Assembly: GCF_964199755.1 (NCBI RefSeq)
Contig: NC_133918.1
Location: 2,728,001 to 2,792,000, forward strand
Reading direction: 5' to 3'
Length of the DNA stretch: 64,000 nucleotides
Origin: Larus michahellis
Taxonomy: Eukaryota > Chordata > Aves > Charadriiformes > Laridae
Positions within the stretch are counted from its first letter, which is position 1, and each line of letters starts with the position of its first letter. Under the pieces are notes generated by a model, which ran no database searches, was not told the DNA's origin, and saw only the letters and a list, made by a program, of their open reading frames with translations. Positions 11,749 to 20,739 of the stretch are shown here, piece after piece. The translations under genes and the position numbers were made by a program.

Positions 11749-12930
11749 GAAACGCAGCCACCGGGCACCAAACCTTGGTGCAAGCGCGTCAGCTCTCCGC
11801 GTGGGGAAGCCGAATGCAAAACGGCTCCTCTTAACGCAAAGAAGCTGCTTTTTGAGCTCCAAATGCGCTTTTAAATTTTTATTATTATTATTATTGTTGT
11901 TATTACTTTTATTTTTTTTCTTTCCGCACTATTTTTACAAAAGCGAAACGTCAAACAGGAGCTGAAGCACAGGGGGAGCAGCTCGGCTCGGCTCGGCGCT
12001 GGCAGCCTGCGGGGAAGCGCCCGCGTGTTTGTTCCGATTCCAAACCAGAAGAACTTCTTTTTGGGTTGAAATTTGGAAATCGATGACAAGCTGTCAAATT
12101 AGGCTTTCCTCCGTCTTTCCGGTGCCTCCCCTGGCGCTGAGCTGGACTAAACCCGGCTTTACGGTTCGGGCAACGGGACTTGGACGTGGCCAGCAGCCTT
12201 GGGGACAGTTTGCGCGTTGGCTGCTGGCCCAGGGGTCCGGAGGGGGGGCAGCCCTTCCACCCAGGCCATAGGGAAACACTGCAAATATTTATTGCTTTTT
12301 CTCCCCGATCCTATGGTGGCTTTTCCGCAGCATCAGGATCAGGTGGTTTTTTTTCCACCTTTTTTTTCCTACCACCAAGCAGCAGCACCGGCGTCTTTAA
12401 TTCCTGCCGGGATGCTCTTTCCAGGCGCTTCAGCCTTTCGACATCCCAACCGCGGTGCCAGCACCCGGCCATGCCGGAGAAGCACGGGCTGCCCCGTTCC
12501 CCGGCCGCAGCCATCTGGAAACCATGAGCGTGGCAGGAGTTAGTTGTAGGAGGGTTTTTCCCCCCCCCCCACTAAATAGTTGATTTTTAAGCACGCACTT
12601 GGTGGTGTGCAGTGGAAGGGGCTGCCCGGGGTGGCTCCGGGCCGGGGAGAGCTGGTAGGGAGAAAAAGAGAAAATAAGGGAGAAGAGGGAAAGGGGATGA
12701 AGGGAGTTTGGGGTTTTTTTTTCACCCTGACACCTTCCTGCCCTCGCGGGCTGGGGGTGGCTTGGCCGTGGCCCCCCCCTGCACCCACCCTGGGCTCCCG
12801 AGGCCAGGGGGATCTCTGGCCGTGGGGTTTGGGGTTTAAAGCCTTGGGGCACCTCGTGCACATCTCAAAAGACAGCGTCTGGGAAACGCTGCGGTTCGGC
12901 CACGCGTTGTCGTGTGCCTCTGGGGGACAG

Positions 12931-13680
12931 CCACCGCCCCAGGGGACCTCCATCCCGGGGGACATCTACCCGGCCAGGGGGACCTCCATCCTGGAGGACA
13001 TACACCAACCCCAAGGGACTTCCATCCTGGGGCACATCCATCAGGCCAGGGGGATGTCCAGCTGCCCCAGGGGATTTCCATCCTGGGGGACATCTACCTG
13101 GCCAGGGGGACCTCCATCCTGGAGGACATACACCAACCCCAAGGGACTTCCATCCTGGGGCACATCCATCAGGCCAGGGGGATGTCCAGCTGCCCCAGGG
13201 GATTTCCATCCTGGGGGACATCTACCTGGCCAGGGGGACCTCCATCCTGGAGGACATACACCAACCCCAAGGGACTTCCATCCTGGGGCACATCCATCAG
13301 GCCAGGGGGATGTCCAGCTGCCCCAGGGGATTTCCATCCTGGGGGACATCTACCTGGCCAGGGGGACCTCCATCCTGGAGGACATACACCAACCCCAAGG
13401 GACCTCCATCCTGGGGCACATCCACCTGCCCCAGGGGACCTCCGTCCTGGGGAACGTCCACCTGGCCAGGGGGACCTCCATCCTGGGGGACAGTGACCTA
13501 CCCAGGGGGACACCCACCTGCTCTAGGGCACCTCCATCCTGGGGGACAGCCACCCACCCCAGGGGACCTCCATTCTGGGGGATATCCACCTGGCCAGGGA
13601 GACCTCCGTCCTGGGGCACGTCCACCCGCTCTAGGGCACCTCCATCCTGGGGAACAGCCACCCACCCCAGGGGACACCCC
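12931..13680 (+). repeat. 36-bp minisatellite with 128-bp higher-order unit in NRTN intron
   Basis: The base unit is about 36 bp, built on 'gacctccatcctggggga' followed by 'catccacctggccagg'. In the middle, three units (36, 56 and 36 bp) form a 128-bp higher-order repeat. The marker 'ctggaggacatacaccaa' begins at 12991, 13119, 13247 and 13375, exactly 128 bp apart, and the copies between are nearly identical. The flanking units (12931-12990 and about 13410-13680) are more diverged. The array ends about 25 bp before the exon B acceptor. Confidence 0.95.
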
Positions 13681-13705
13681 CTAACGTCCACCCCTTCTCT
13701 TGCAG
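13681..13705 (+). promoter_or_regulatory. Branch point, pyrimidine tract and acceptor of NRTN exon B
   Basis: CTAAC (13681-13685) is followed by a C/T-rich tract and TTGCAG ending at 13705. These 25 bases are all that separates the minisatellite from the exon. Confidence 0.85.
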
Positions 13706-14154
13706 ACAGCAGCTTGTTGGAGAGCTACACGGAGGGGGAGATCCGGCAGCTGATCTCGGCGCTGGTGGAGCGCTACAGCCAGGCCATGAACTCGGGCGGG
13801 CACGAGCTGCCGCTCTTCCCCCGGGCGGGCAGCCGCAGGAAGCGCGCCCGCGCTCGCCACAAACCCTGCGCCCTGAAGGAGCTGGAGGTGAGCGTCAGCG
13901 AGCTGGGCCTGGGCTACGAGTCGGACGAGACGGTGCTTTTCCGCTACTGCAGCGGCACCTGCGAGGCGGCCGTCCGCAGCTACGACCTCTCGCTGAAGAG
14001 CATGAGGAGCAGGAGGAGGATCAAGAAGGAGAAGGTCCGGGCTCGACCCTGCTGCCGGCCGCTGGCCTACGACGACGACGTCTCCTTCCTGGACGCCTAC
14101 AACCGCTACTACACCGTCAACGAGCTCTCGGCCAAGGAGTGCGGCTGCGTGTGA
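13706..14154 (+). CDS. NRTN: Neurturin, coding exon B (pro-region end and mature GDNF-family ligand)
   Basis: This exon completes codon 80 and encodes residues 81-228, ending in TGA. Residues 81-122 finish the pro-region. RRKR at 123-126 is a furin-type cleavage site, giving a mature chain of 102 residues, the same length as I recall for human neurturin. The mature part has the seven cysteines of the GDNF-family cystine knot: 134, 161, 165, 195, 196, 225 and 227. They sit in the motifs FRYCSGTC, RPCCRP and ECGCV. The segment ELGLGYESDETVLFRYC is a family hallmark. The basic stretch at about 178-193 (RSRRRIKKEK) corresponds to the heparan-sulfate-binding heel of neurturin. GDNF, artemin and persephin are less likely because the ELGLGY and SFLDAYNRYYTVNELSAKEC segments are neurturin-like. 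The convergent FUT neighbour also fits NRTN. Confidence 0.97.
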
Positions 14155-15342
14155 AGGGCCGGGGCGTCCCCGGGAGGAGCCGTCAGGAGAGGCGATGCCC
14201 CGGCCCCAAAACCCCGCTGGCCACCGGGCAGAGGGACAGGGGGCTGCGGCGGGGGGCGAGGGACGAACCCCAGACCTCTGGCTGGAGGAGGAGAGACTGA
14301 GCTGCTCGCGCGTCCCTCGGCGTCGCCGTCCCGCTCGCTGCACAGGACTAGAGACGTGGCTGTCGGCGCTGGCGGAGGCTGCGGTCGTTGGAGCGGTGAC
14401 AGCTGCTTGCGGCTGTTGTCCCTGTCACCCCTCTGGCAGGGTGACAGTGGGTGCGTGACATGACGGGGTGTGTTGTACACTCGGGGTGTGTTATGTGTGA
14501 CACCTAATGGTCGCGGTACCGGCAGAGGGGGTGTTGCAAAGCGGGTGTCCCCTGCGCAGGGTGTCCCCTGAGCTCGCAGCAGAGGTGACGGGTGCGCTGC
14601 CTGCCCCGGGCGTTGCACGCTCGGTGTGTCGCACGGGAGGAGTGTTGTTGTACAGGGGGTGTTGTGGATGGGTGTGCTGCACACACGGGGTGTGTTGCAG
14701 GGTGCGTTACATGCGCGGGGTGCGTTAGTCAGTTGGGGGTGCCCCGTGCCACCCCAGGACGGGGGCTGAGCCCCGTGGGCTGTAGCTGCCTTGTGCGGGG
14801 GTTTCCCAGGGTTTCGTGACCACCGTCCTGGGGTCCCTGCGCTGCTGGGGGCAATTCAGTGCCCCAGATCCCCGTGTTTGGGAGCAGAGATGCGCCGATA
14901 GTGGTTTGGGCTTGGGGGAAAGGCTCTGGCTCCGCTCCCCGTGTCCACTCGTGCCCCCTTTGCCGTCGCCTCGCTCCCCGCAGCCCCTGGCTTTGCTTCT
15001 TAAAACTCGCGATAATCTGAAGTAACTGGATTAACCTCCCGTCCCCTCCTGTGGGCAGCTGGGCTGGAGACCTGCCACCTCCAGGGAGGTGACAGAGCCT
15101 CACGAGGCCACCAGCGAAGCCACGGAGCTCGCCACCCTCCGCCGGCTTCGCAGCCCGGGCAGGAGCATCCGCAGTTCGGCATCTCCCAAAAGCTGGATCC
15201 ACTCTCCCGGCCGCGGCACGGGAGCAGTGCCCATCGCCTCGGCGGGGCCTGAATTGTGCGGGAGAGGGGACTCAGGCCTGGGGTTTGGCTGCGGTTCGCA
15301 TTTACAGCAGTGTCACTCTTGTTTACTCTGCGGAGAAATAAA
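14155..15342 (+). other. Candidate NRTN 3' UTR
   Basis: No competing gene is visible. The first AATAAA I find after the NRTN stop is at 15337-15342, in a locally AT-richer segment, so a 3' UTR of about 1.2 kb is plausible. Other AATAAA hexamers occur near 16458, 17497 and 18665, so the true end is uncertain. Confidence 0.35.
14455..14735. repeat. Decayed GT-rich tandem repeat
   Basis: Roughly 20-bp units of the form 'ggggtgtgttgcacac' recur with much divergence, for example near 14465, 14485, 14620, 14655, 14688 and 14715. The array is irregular and partly interrupted, and would fall in the NRTN 3' UTR if that extends to 15342. Confidence 0.55.
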
Positions 15343-18300
15343 TGAGACCGCAGACTTTTGCATTCTCTGGGCAGGCTATATTTGTTGCCTGGGATTGATG
15401 GGTTTTCTCCCCTTGGCCCTCTTCCCAGAAAAAGCAAATCATAAACAGAAGGAGAATATTGGTGTCATGTCCTGGGCATTAACCAACGCGAGGGAAAAAA
15501 AAAAAAAAACGCTCTTCTTGCCGCCCCCCCCCCGGTCGCGATGGCATCCCAGCTCCTCCGTCCAGCTGAACAGGGGGAACAAATCCAGCGCGTCTCCATC
15601 CCGGCGCAGTAGCGATGCGGAGGTGAGCGCAGCAGCCGAGGGATGCTGCTGCAGGATTTCGGGGGAGCAGGTCAGCATCCCCCGGGATGGGACAGCTCGG
15701 TTTGGGATGGGAGACAGCTCTCCCCCCCCCGGCATCTCCCGCGGGCGACCAGCAGCGCTCCCGACCTCTGCAAAGGGCCGGGCTGGTGGGGTATTTTTTT
15801 TTCTTGCTTTTCATCCAAACACCGCTCTTGGCTGAGCGGAGCCAGGATGTAGCGAAGCAACATAAACACCATCCTTCAGCGGGGCTGGCCGCGCACCCGG
15901 CGTCCTTGGGGAAGCAGCCTGCACTCTGTAACACCGAGTTTTCCCCTCGCTGTTGGGAAAGGGAAAAGGCAGCCACGGCCGCGGGGTGCAAACCCCGTCT
16001 GTGGGGCATCGCGCGCGCCGGCGACCCGGCAAGGGTGGACGAACCTGCACCCTGGGGATGCAAACACTGCTGAGACCAGACAAACTCGAGCCAGGTTGCA
16101 GGTGCGCGGAGCTCCCAAAACAGCCCTGCGAGGTGCTGCAGCACCAGGAGGGAGAGTTTGCGCCACGGGGTTTGGATGGAAATTGGAAAAATGGCCCAAA
16201 ATAAGCAGCCGGGGATGGGCAGAGGGAGCAGGACGGGGAGAGCAGATGGGCGGCCACGGCGTGATCTGCGCCGGGCTCATGGCAGATCAGCGGCTCGCTC
16301 TCCACTTCATAAAAAAAAAAAAAAAGCACCCAAATCTAATAATAATAACTGCACTCTCAAGGGCTTGGGTGCTTTCCAGTTCTCACTACTATAAAACTAA
16401 AATTAGTTTTGTTGCAGAAGCCTCCAGTAAAAAAAAAACAAACCCAGGAACTCGAGCAATAAAGGAAGGTAAGGTGTCGCGGAAGCAGCGCAGGAGCAGG
16501 CACCGCGGCAGCAGCAGGATTTGCAGCCGGGTTTCCCGGAGTTGCCTCCGCTTGTGTCCCCCTCAGCCCGGGGGAGATGTCGGGGCTGTGGCGTTGCCCC
16601 AAGTAGCTGTTTCCACCCTGGTTTGGGAAAGTTTTTTCTGCAAGAACTGAGGATTTCGAGCGCCGTGATTTGCAGGGACCCAGCGGAGCGTGTGAGCGGC
16701 TGACGGCTCTCCCGGCCCAAGGCACCCCCGGGGTCTTGCTGGGAGCAGCCGGGAGGCAAGGGGGGGAGGGGCGAGGGGGCAGGAGGGGGCTCGGACACCC
16801 CGGACCTGCTCTTGTATCTTCCACCTGCAAAATACCCCCACGCACAGCTCGCACCCCCAAAACACGGGCGCCTAGGGAAAAAAAAAAAAACCAAACCATG
16901 TGATGCATGTTAGAAACCAACCAATTAATCTTTTTTTTTTCCCCCCCCTCCTTTTTTTTTCCTTTCACCCTGCCGGCAGCCGAGCACCGGCCTGGGCGGA
17001 GGTGATGGGGAAGCGCCTGACATCTGCCGCTGCCGGCGTGGCGGCCGAGCCGCCTTATTCCTTTTGGGTTGCAGCTGGGTCGCAGCTGGGATTTGCAACC
17101 GCAAAACTCCCCCGAAGTCTGGGGGTAAACCGGGGCGGCGCGGCCGGGGCCGAGAGATGGCTTTTGCTTGCGCGGCTTCTTCCCTGCGTCCCACTCGGCG
17201 TCGTCTTCGAGCTCCTCAGGCTCTGCTGCAGCGGCGTCGCTCGACCCGTCACCGCCGTCCTGCGCCGCTTCGCTGCTGCCCGGGCAGGGAAATGTGGTTC
17301 CAATAGAAAGGCTGATATTTCCCTAATGGTTTCCATTTCTACAGCCCTTTCTGCTGTAATAGGAGCTGGAGCTGCCCGGAAGAATGTCTACAATGCAGAA
17401 AGGGCAAAAAAAGGATGGAAAATTCCCTACTCAAAGCTACAGCAAAATCTCATCTGGCTCCTTCCTCCTCATCCCATGCGTTATTTATTGTTAATAATAA
17501 TAAATAGCATGTAACATCTGTCGGGGGGGGGGGTGTTTTGAGGTCGGGGTGTTTTGCAGCTTGCCTATCTGCTGAGCAGCTTTCCTCTCCGCAGCGGCAA
17601 TCGCTCCCCGGGAGACGAGGGTGTTTGAAAAAATCAGGCGGTTTGGAAACGGGAGGAGATGTTTCAACCTCTCCTGGTGCTTGTGACAGCACAAAATATG
17701 AGTGTTGTGTTATTCCGGCTCTCTGACAGTGAGTTATGGGAGGTTTCATTGTGTTTTACTATACACATCTAGATACGTGCGCGCGGTGTTTGTGTCAGGC
17801 CGGCCGGTGCCGGAGGCGGCCGAAGCTCCGCGGCTGCGGCGCTGGCTCCCATCCACCCGTCGCCCGCATCCCTTGGGGTCCCGCTTGCTGCCACGGTCTC
17901 ACTCCCGACTTGGTGTCTGTGAGGGGGGAAAAAAGGGTCTAAACCGTCATTGTTTCCACTCAGTGAAAGCCCTGGCAAAGGCAGCGTTCCGTACTTAAAC
18001 AGGTCCAGAAACTTGCTGGGAAGAAATCGCTTTCCCGATTTATCAAGAGGAATTATTTGTTGGCGGTATGCGAAACCTCAGCCCTCTCCCTTCATAAATA
18101 GGGCTACCACATGTTTTCGCTCTGGGTTCAACAAGGCGTAGCCTCAAACTTGAGGCCCAAGAGGAGAGGTTAAAAAAAAAAAAAAAAAAAAAAAAGGAAA
18201 AAAAAAGGAAAAAAAAAAGAAAAAAAAAAAAAGGGGAAAAAGGCGAGTTGTTTCAGCGCCGGTGGCGGGAGCAGGGTGGGAGCGCAGGGTCCAGCCCACG

Positions 18301-18364
18301 GCTCCGCTCGGCACCATCCGGATAATCCCATTCCGGTATTGTCGGCTCTGACCGACCATCTGCA
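15343..18364. other. Non-coding stretch downstream of NRTN
   Basis: No exon can be supported. The sequence holds poly-A tracts (15494-15509, 16310-16325, 16878-16890), poly-T/poly-C tracts near 16930-16970, and an adenine-rich tract at 18171-18240. Open frames on both strands overlap and lack recognisable protein content. Two inverted repeats at 16326-16410 are noted among the findings. Confidence 0.5.
18171..18240. repeat. Adenine-rich low-complexity tract
   Basis: About 70 bp are almost entirely A, interrupted by short G doublets and one GGGG. Confidence 0.95.
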
Positions 18365-18710
18365 GAAGTTGATGCAATGCATCTATATTTTAGATACTCT
18401 CTATTTATTCAAAGTAACTTATGTTATTTATTTAGATACCATAGTGTGCCATCTACGTAACGCGGTCTTTCTCTCTCTTTCTTCTTTTTTTTTTTTTTTT
18501 TTTTAATTTTATTTATTGATCCAAATGGTGCCAAGTGCGGTTTACATTTATTACATTTTTACCATTTATTCTGACCGTTGTGAAAAAAAGATGCAGTATG
18601 ATATTATTTTTTTTAAACAAACGTAAACTCGGGTGTGATGCTCTTACATACTCACGACAAAGTGAAAATAAAAGGAGGATTATGTTGATTTCTCGCTGGG
18701 TATCTTCTTT
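18365..18710 (+). other. AU-rich island with repeated ATTTATT motifs
   Basis: ATTTATT or ATTTATTT occurs near 18401, 18425, 18511, 18546 and 18564, around a poly-T run at 18486-18504, and an AATAAA follows near 18665. Clustered ATTTA motifs before a poly-A signal resemble a distal 3' UTR carrying AU-rich instability elements. It could be the far end of a very long NRTN 3' UTR, or simply an AT-rich island. Confidence 0.3.
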
Positions 18711-19059
18711 CCCTGCCGATGGGTAAGAGATGGTTGAGTATGTCCCCGGCTGGGGATGGGGATGGAATGGAATAATGGGAAATTTGGCTTTTCTTTTGGG
18801 AGCGCAGAGACGGACGAAGGCTGGCAGGAGCTTGACTTTGTCTCCCAGTTTCCTGCAGAAACCTCCCCACACACCAGCAAACAGCCCCATTTCTTTCCTT
18901 TTCCTCTCCTGCACAACTGTATTTACGCGAACCAACCATTCCAGACGTGACCAAGGCCGGGTCGGTGCCTGCGTGGGGTTTAGCCACAGAAATAATCACC
19001 TTTGTCCCCTTCTTGTAAAGGCGCTTCCAGTTGGGTTGACTCAAAGACATGCCGATTCT

Positions 19060-19380
19060 GGAAAAAGAAAAAGAAAAAGAAGAAGAAAAAGAAGAAGAAA
19101 AAGAAAAAGAAGAAAAAGAAGAAGAAGAAAAAGAAAAAGAAAAAGAAAAAGAAAAAGAAAAAGAAAAAGAAAAAGAAAAAGAAAAAGAAAAAGAAAAAGA
19201 AAAAGAAAAAGAAAAAGAAAAAGAGAAAAAGAAAAAGAAAAAGAGAGAAGAGAAAAGAGAAGAGAAGAGAAGAGAAGAGAAGAGAAGAGAAGAGAAGAGA
19301 AGAGAAGAGAAGAGAAGAGAAGAGAAGAGAAGAGAAGAGAAGAGAAGAGAAGAGAAGAGAAGAGAAGAGAAGAGAAGAGG
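19060..19380 (+). repeat. Purine microsatellite: AAAAGA array then AAGAG array
   Basis: A 320-bp homopurine block starts with mixed GAAAAA/GAAGAA. It becomes a regular six-base AAAAGA array (about 19125-19245), and from about 19250 turns into a regular five-base AAGAG array to 19379. All reading frames are open only because the units contain no stops. Confidence 0.98.
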
Positions 19381-19789
19381 CAAGGTTTTGATAAGGTCAG
19401 CCAGAAAAAAAAGTTTCAGTTGCTCATCTGGAAGCGGTGCTGAGGTTAGAAACGTATTTTATTTTACAGGGCAAACACCATTCAGCAGCAGGCACTGGCT
19501 GGGGGGTTGTTCTTCTCGTTAGGGTGATTACAGCGGGTAAGGTTTTGTTTTGGGTGAAATGTCGCCATTTGAAAGCCCGGCCAAGGTCGGGACACAAACC
19601 CCTTTGAAAGCTGTGGCAAATGGAAGCGTTGGCACCGGCGCTGCCGCCGCACCAGTCCCACCCCAGCTCCTTCTCCCCGCTACTGGTTTCCAGTAGCTCC
19701 CCAGGGGACAAAAGCCAGAGGCCAAGGATGGCTCGTCCTGCCCGGACTGATCTGGTTGCCCAGGGACCTGCTGTTCCAGCCCCATTTTA

Positions 19790-19995
19790 GCCAACATTAA
19801 CCCCATTTAACAGCCATCGACCCTGTTAGACATGCACTGCCCCCATTTAACGTGAGCTCTCCCCACTTCACACATATTAAACCCCCCCCCCCCATTTAAC
19901 ACGCATGAACCCCACTGAACACGCATTACCCCCAATTAACACGTATTACCCCGTCTTAAGACGCCTTACCCCCATTGAACACACATTAGGGAATT
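19790..19995. repeat. Decayed ~20-bp tandem repeat (CCCCATTTAACACGCAT type)
   Basis: A unit close to 'ccccatttaacacgcatta' recurs about eight to ten times with substitutions and small indels. One copy carries a C14 run near 19883-19896. The spacing is near 20-24 bp. No gene is associated. Confidence 0.75.
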
Positions 19996-20086
19996 TAACG
20001 TGCAGAGCATCAGTGCCCCTGACGCAGGGAAATGCCTGCATCCGTGTCCTTTAAAAGCGCTACCCTCCCGTCTGTCCGGAAAAATA

Positions 20087-20090
<4 letters not shown>

Positions 20091-20117
<27 letters not shown>

Positions 20118-20118
20118 C
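20091..20118. repeat. Poly-T tract
   Basis: A near-perfect run of T of about 27 bases. Confidence 0.95.
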
Positions 20119-20492
20119 TTCACACTGAAAAATAGGCTGAAATTATGGCGTGCCCGTGGTGAGAGCGGGTACAAGTTCCTGCCTTCGTTTGCAAAACACT
20201 CCGTCTCGAGCGAAGGCAGCGAGCCGCCCCGCTGCTCTGCCGGGCCTGGCACCCGCCAGCGGGGAACAACAGGAGGGGGGGGAAAAAACAAAAGGAGAAG
20301 CTGAAACGCTTTTGAATCACAAAGGTTTATAGTGTTTTTTTGGGAATGGAAAAAAAGGTCTGTTTATATTCCCCCCTCATGCCACCCAGAGGCCCGACAG
20401 CCGTGGCCGGCTCGTGGCCGAGTCAAACATTCGCGCTCGAAGCTCCGCTTTGTAAATATTTTATGAAGCATCTTTTGAGACTCATAAATCTC

Positions 20493-20552
20493 CGCGTGTG
20501 CGCACGCATGCGCCCATGTGTGTACGTGTGCGCGCACACGCGCGCGCGCGCT
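20493..20552. repeat. Alternating purine-pyrimidine (CG/CA) tract
   Basis: About 60 bp of GT, GC and CG alternate with one or two breaks and end in a (CG)n block. Such alternation is the classic sequence for Z-DNA formation. Confidence 0.85.
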
Positions 20553-20710
20553 CCAGAAACTAAGAAAAGCTGCAATGCTGCTGCCAGCCTGTCCAAAACA
20601 AAACAAAACAAAACAAAAAAAAGAAAAACGAAAAAAAAAGGGCAAACTGAAGTTTTAATGACCAAATTGGAGAGGGCTGCTCGGAAAATCTGACTCTTCC
20701 AGGAGCGCAA

Positions 20711-20736
20711 AAAAAAAAAAAAAAAAAAAAAAAAAA
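20711..20736. repeat. Poly-A tract
   Basis: A run of A of about 26 bases. Confidence 0.95.
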
Positions 20737-20739
20737 GAA

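Larger units (their letters stand above)
11456..13705 (+). other. NRTN intron between the two coding exons
   Basis: This 2,250-bp phase-1 intron starts GTAAGC and ends TCTTGCAG. It holds a minus-strand CR1 remnant (11690-11748), a poly-A/ATT stretch near 11873-11932, GC-rich unique sequence and then a minisatellite that runs almost to the acceptor. A CTAAC at 13681-13685, about 20 nt before the AG, is a good branch-point candidate. Confidence 0.85.

Noticed and set aside
10777-11874. A 365-codon open frame around the NRTN start
   Set aside because: Only 11218-11455 matches neurturin. The upstream part precedes a splice acceptor and the downstream part runs past a donor into the intron.
12580-14154. 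A 524-codon open frame as one protein with collagen-like repeats fused to neurturin
   Set aside because: The N-terminal two thirds is an intronic minisatellite open in several frames. The exon A to exon B splice gives a normal preproneurturin with correct phase.
19002-19522. Lysine/glutamate- or arginine-rich proteins
   Set aside because: They are translations of the purine microsatellite.
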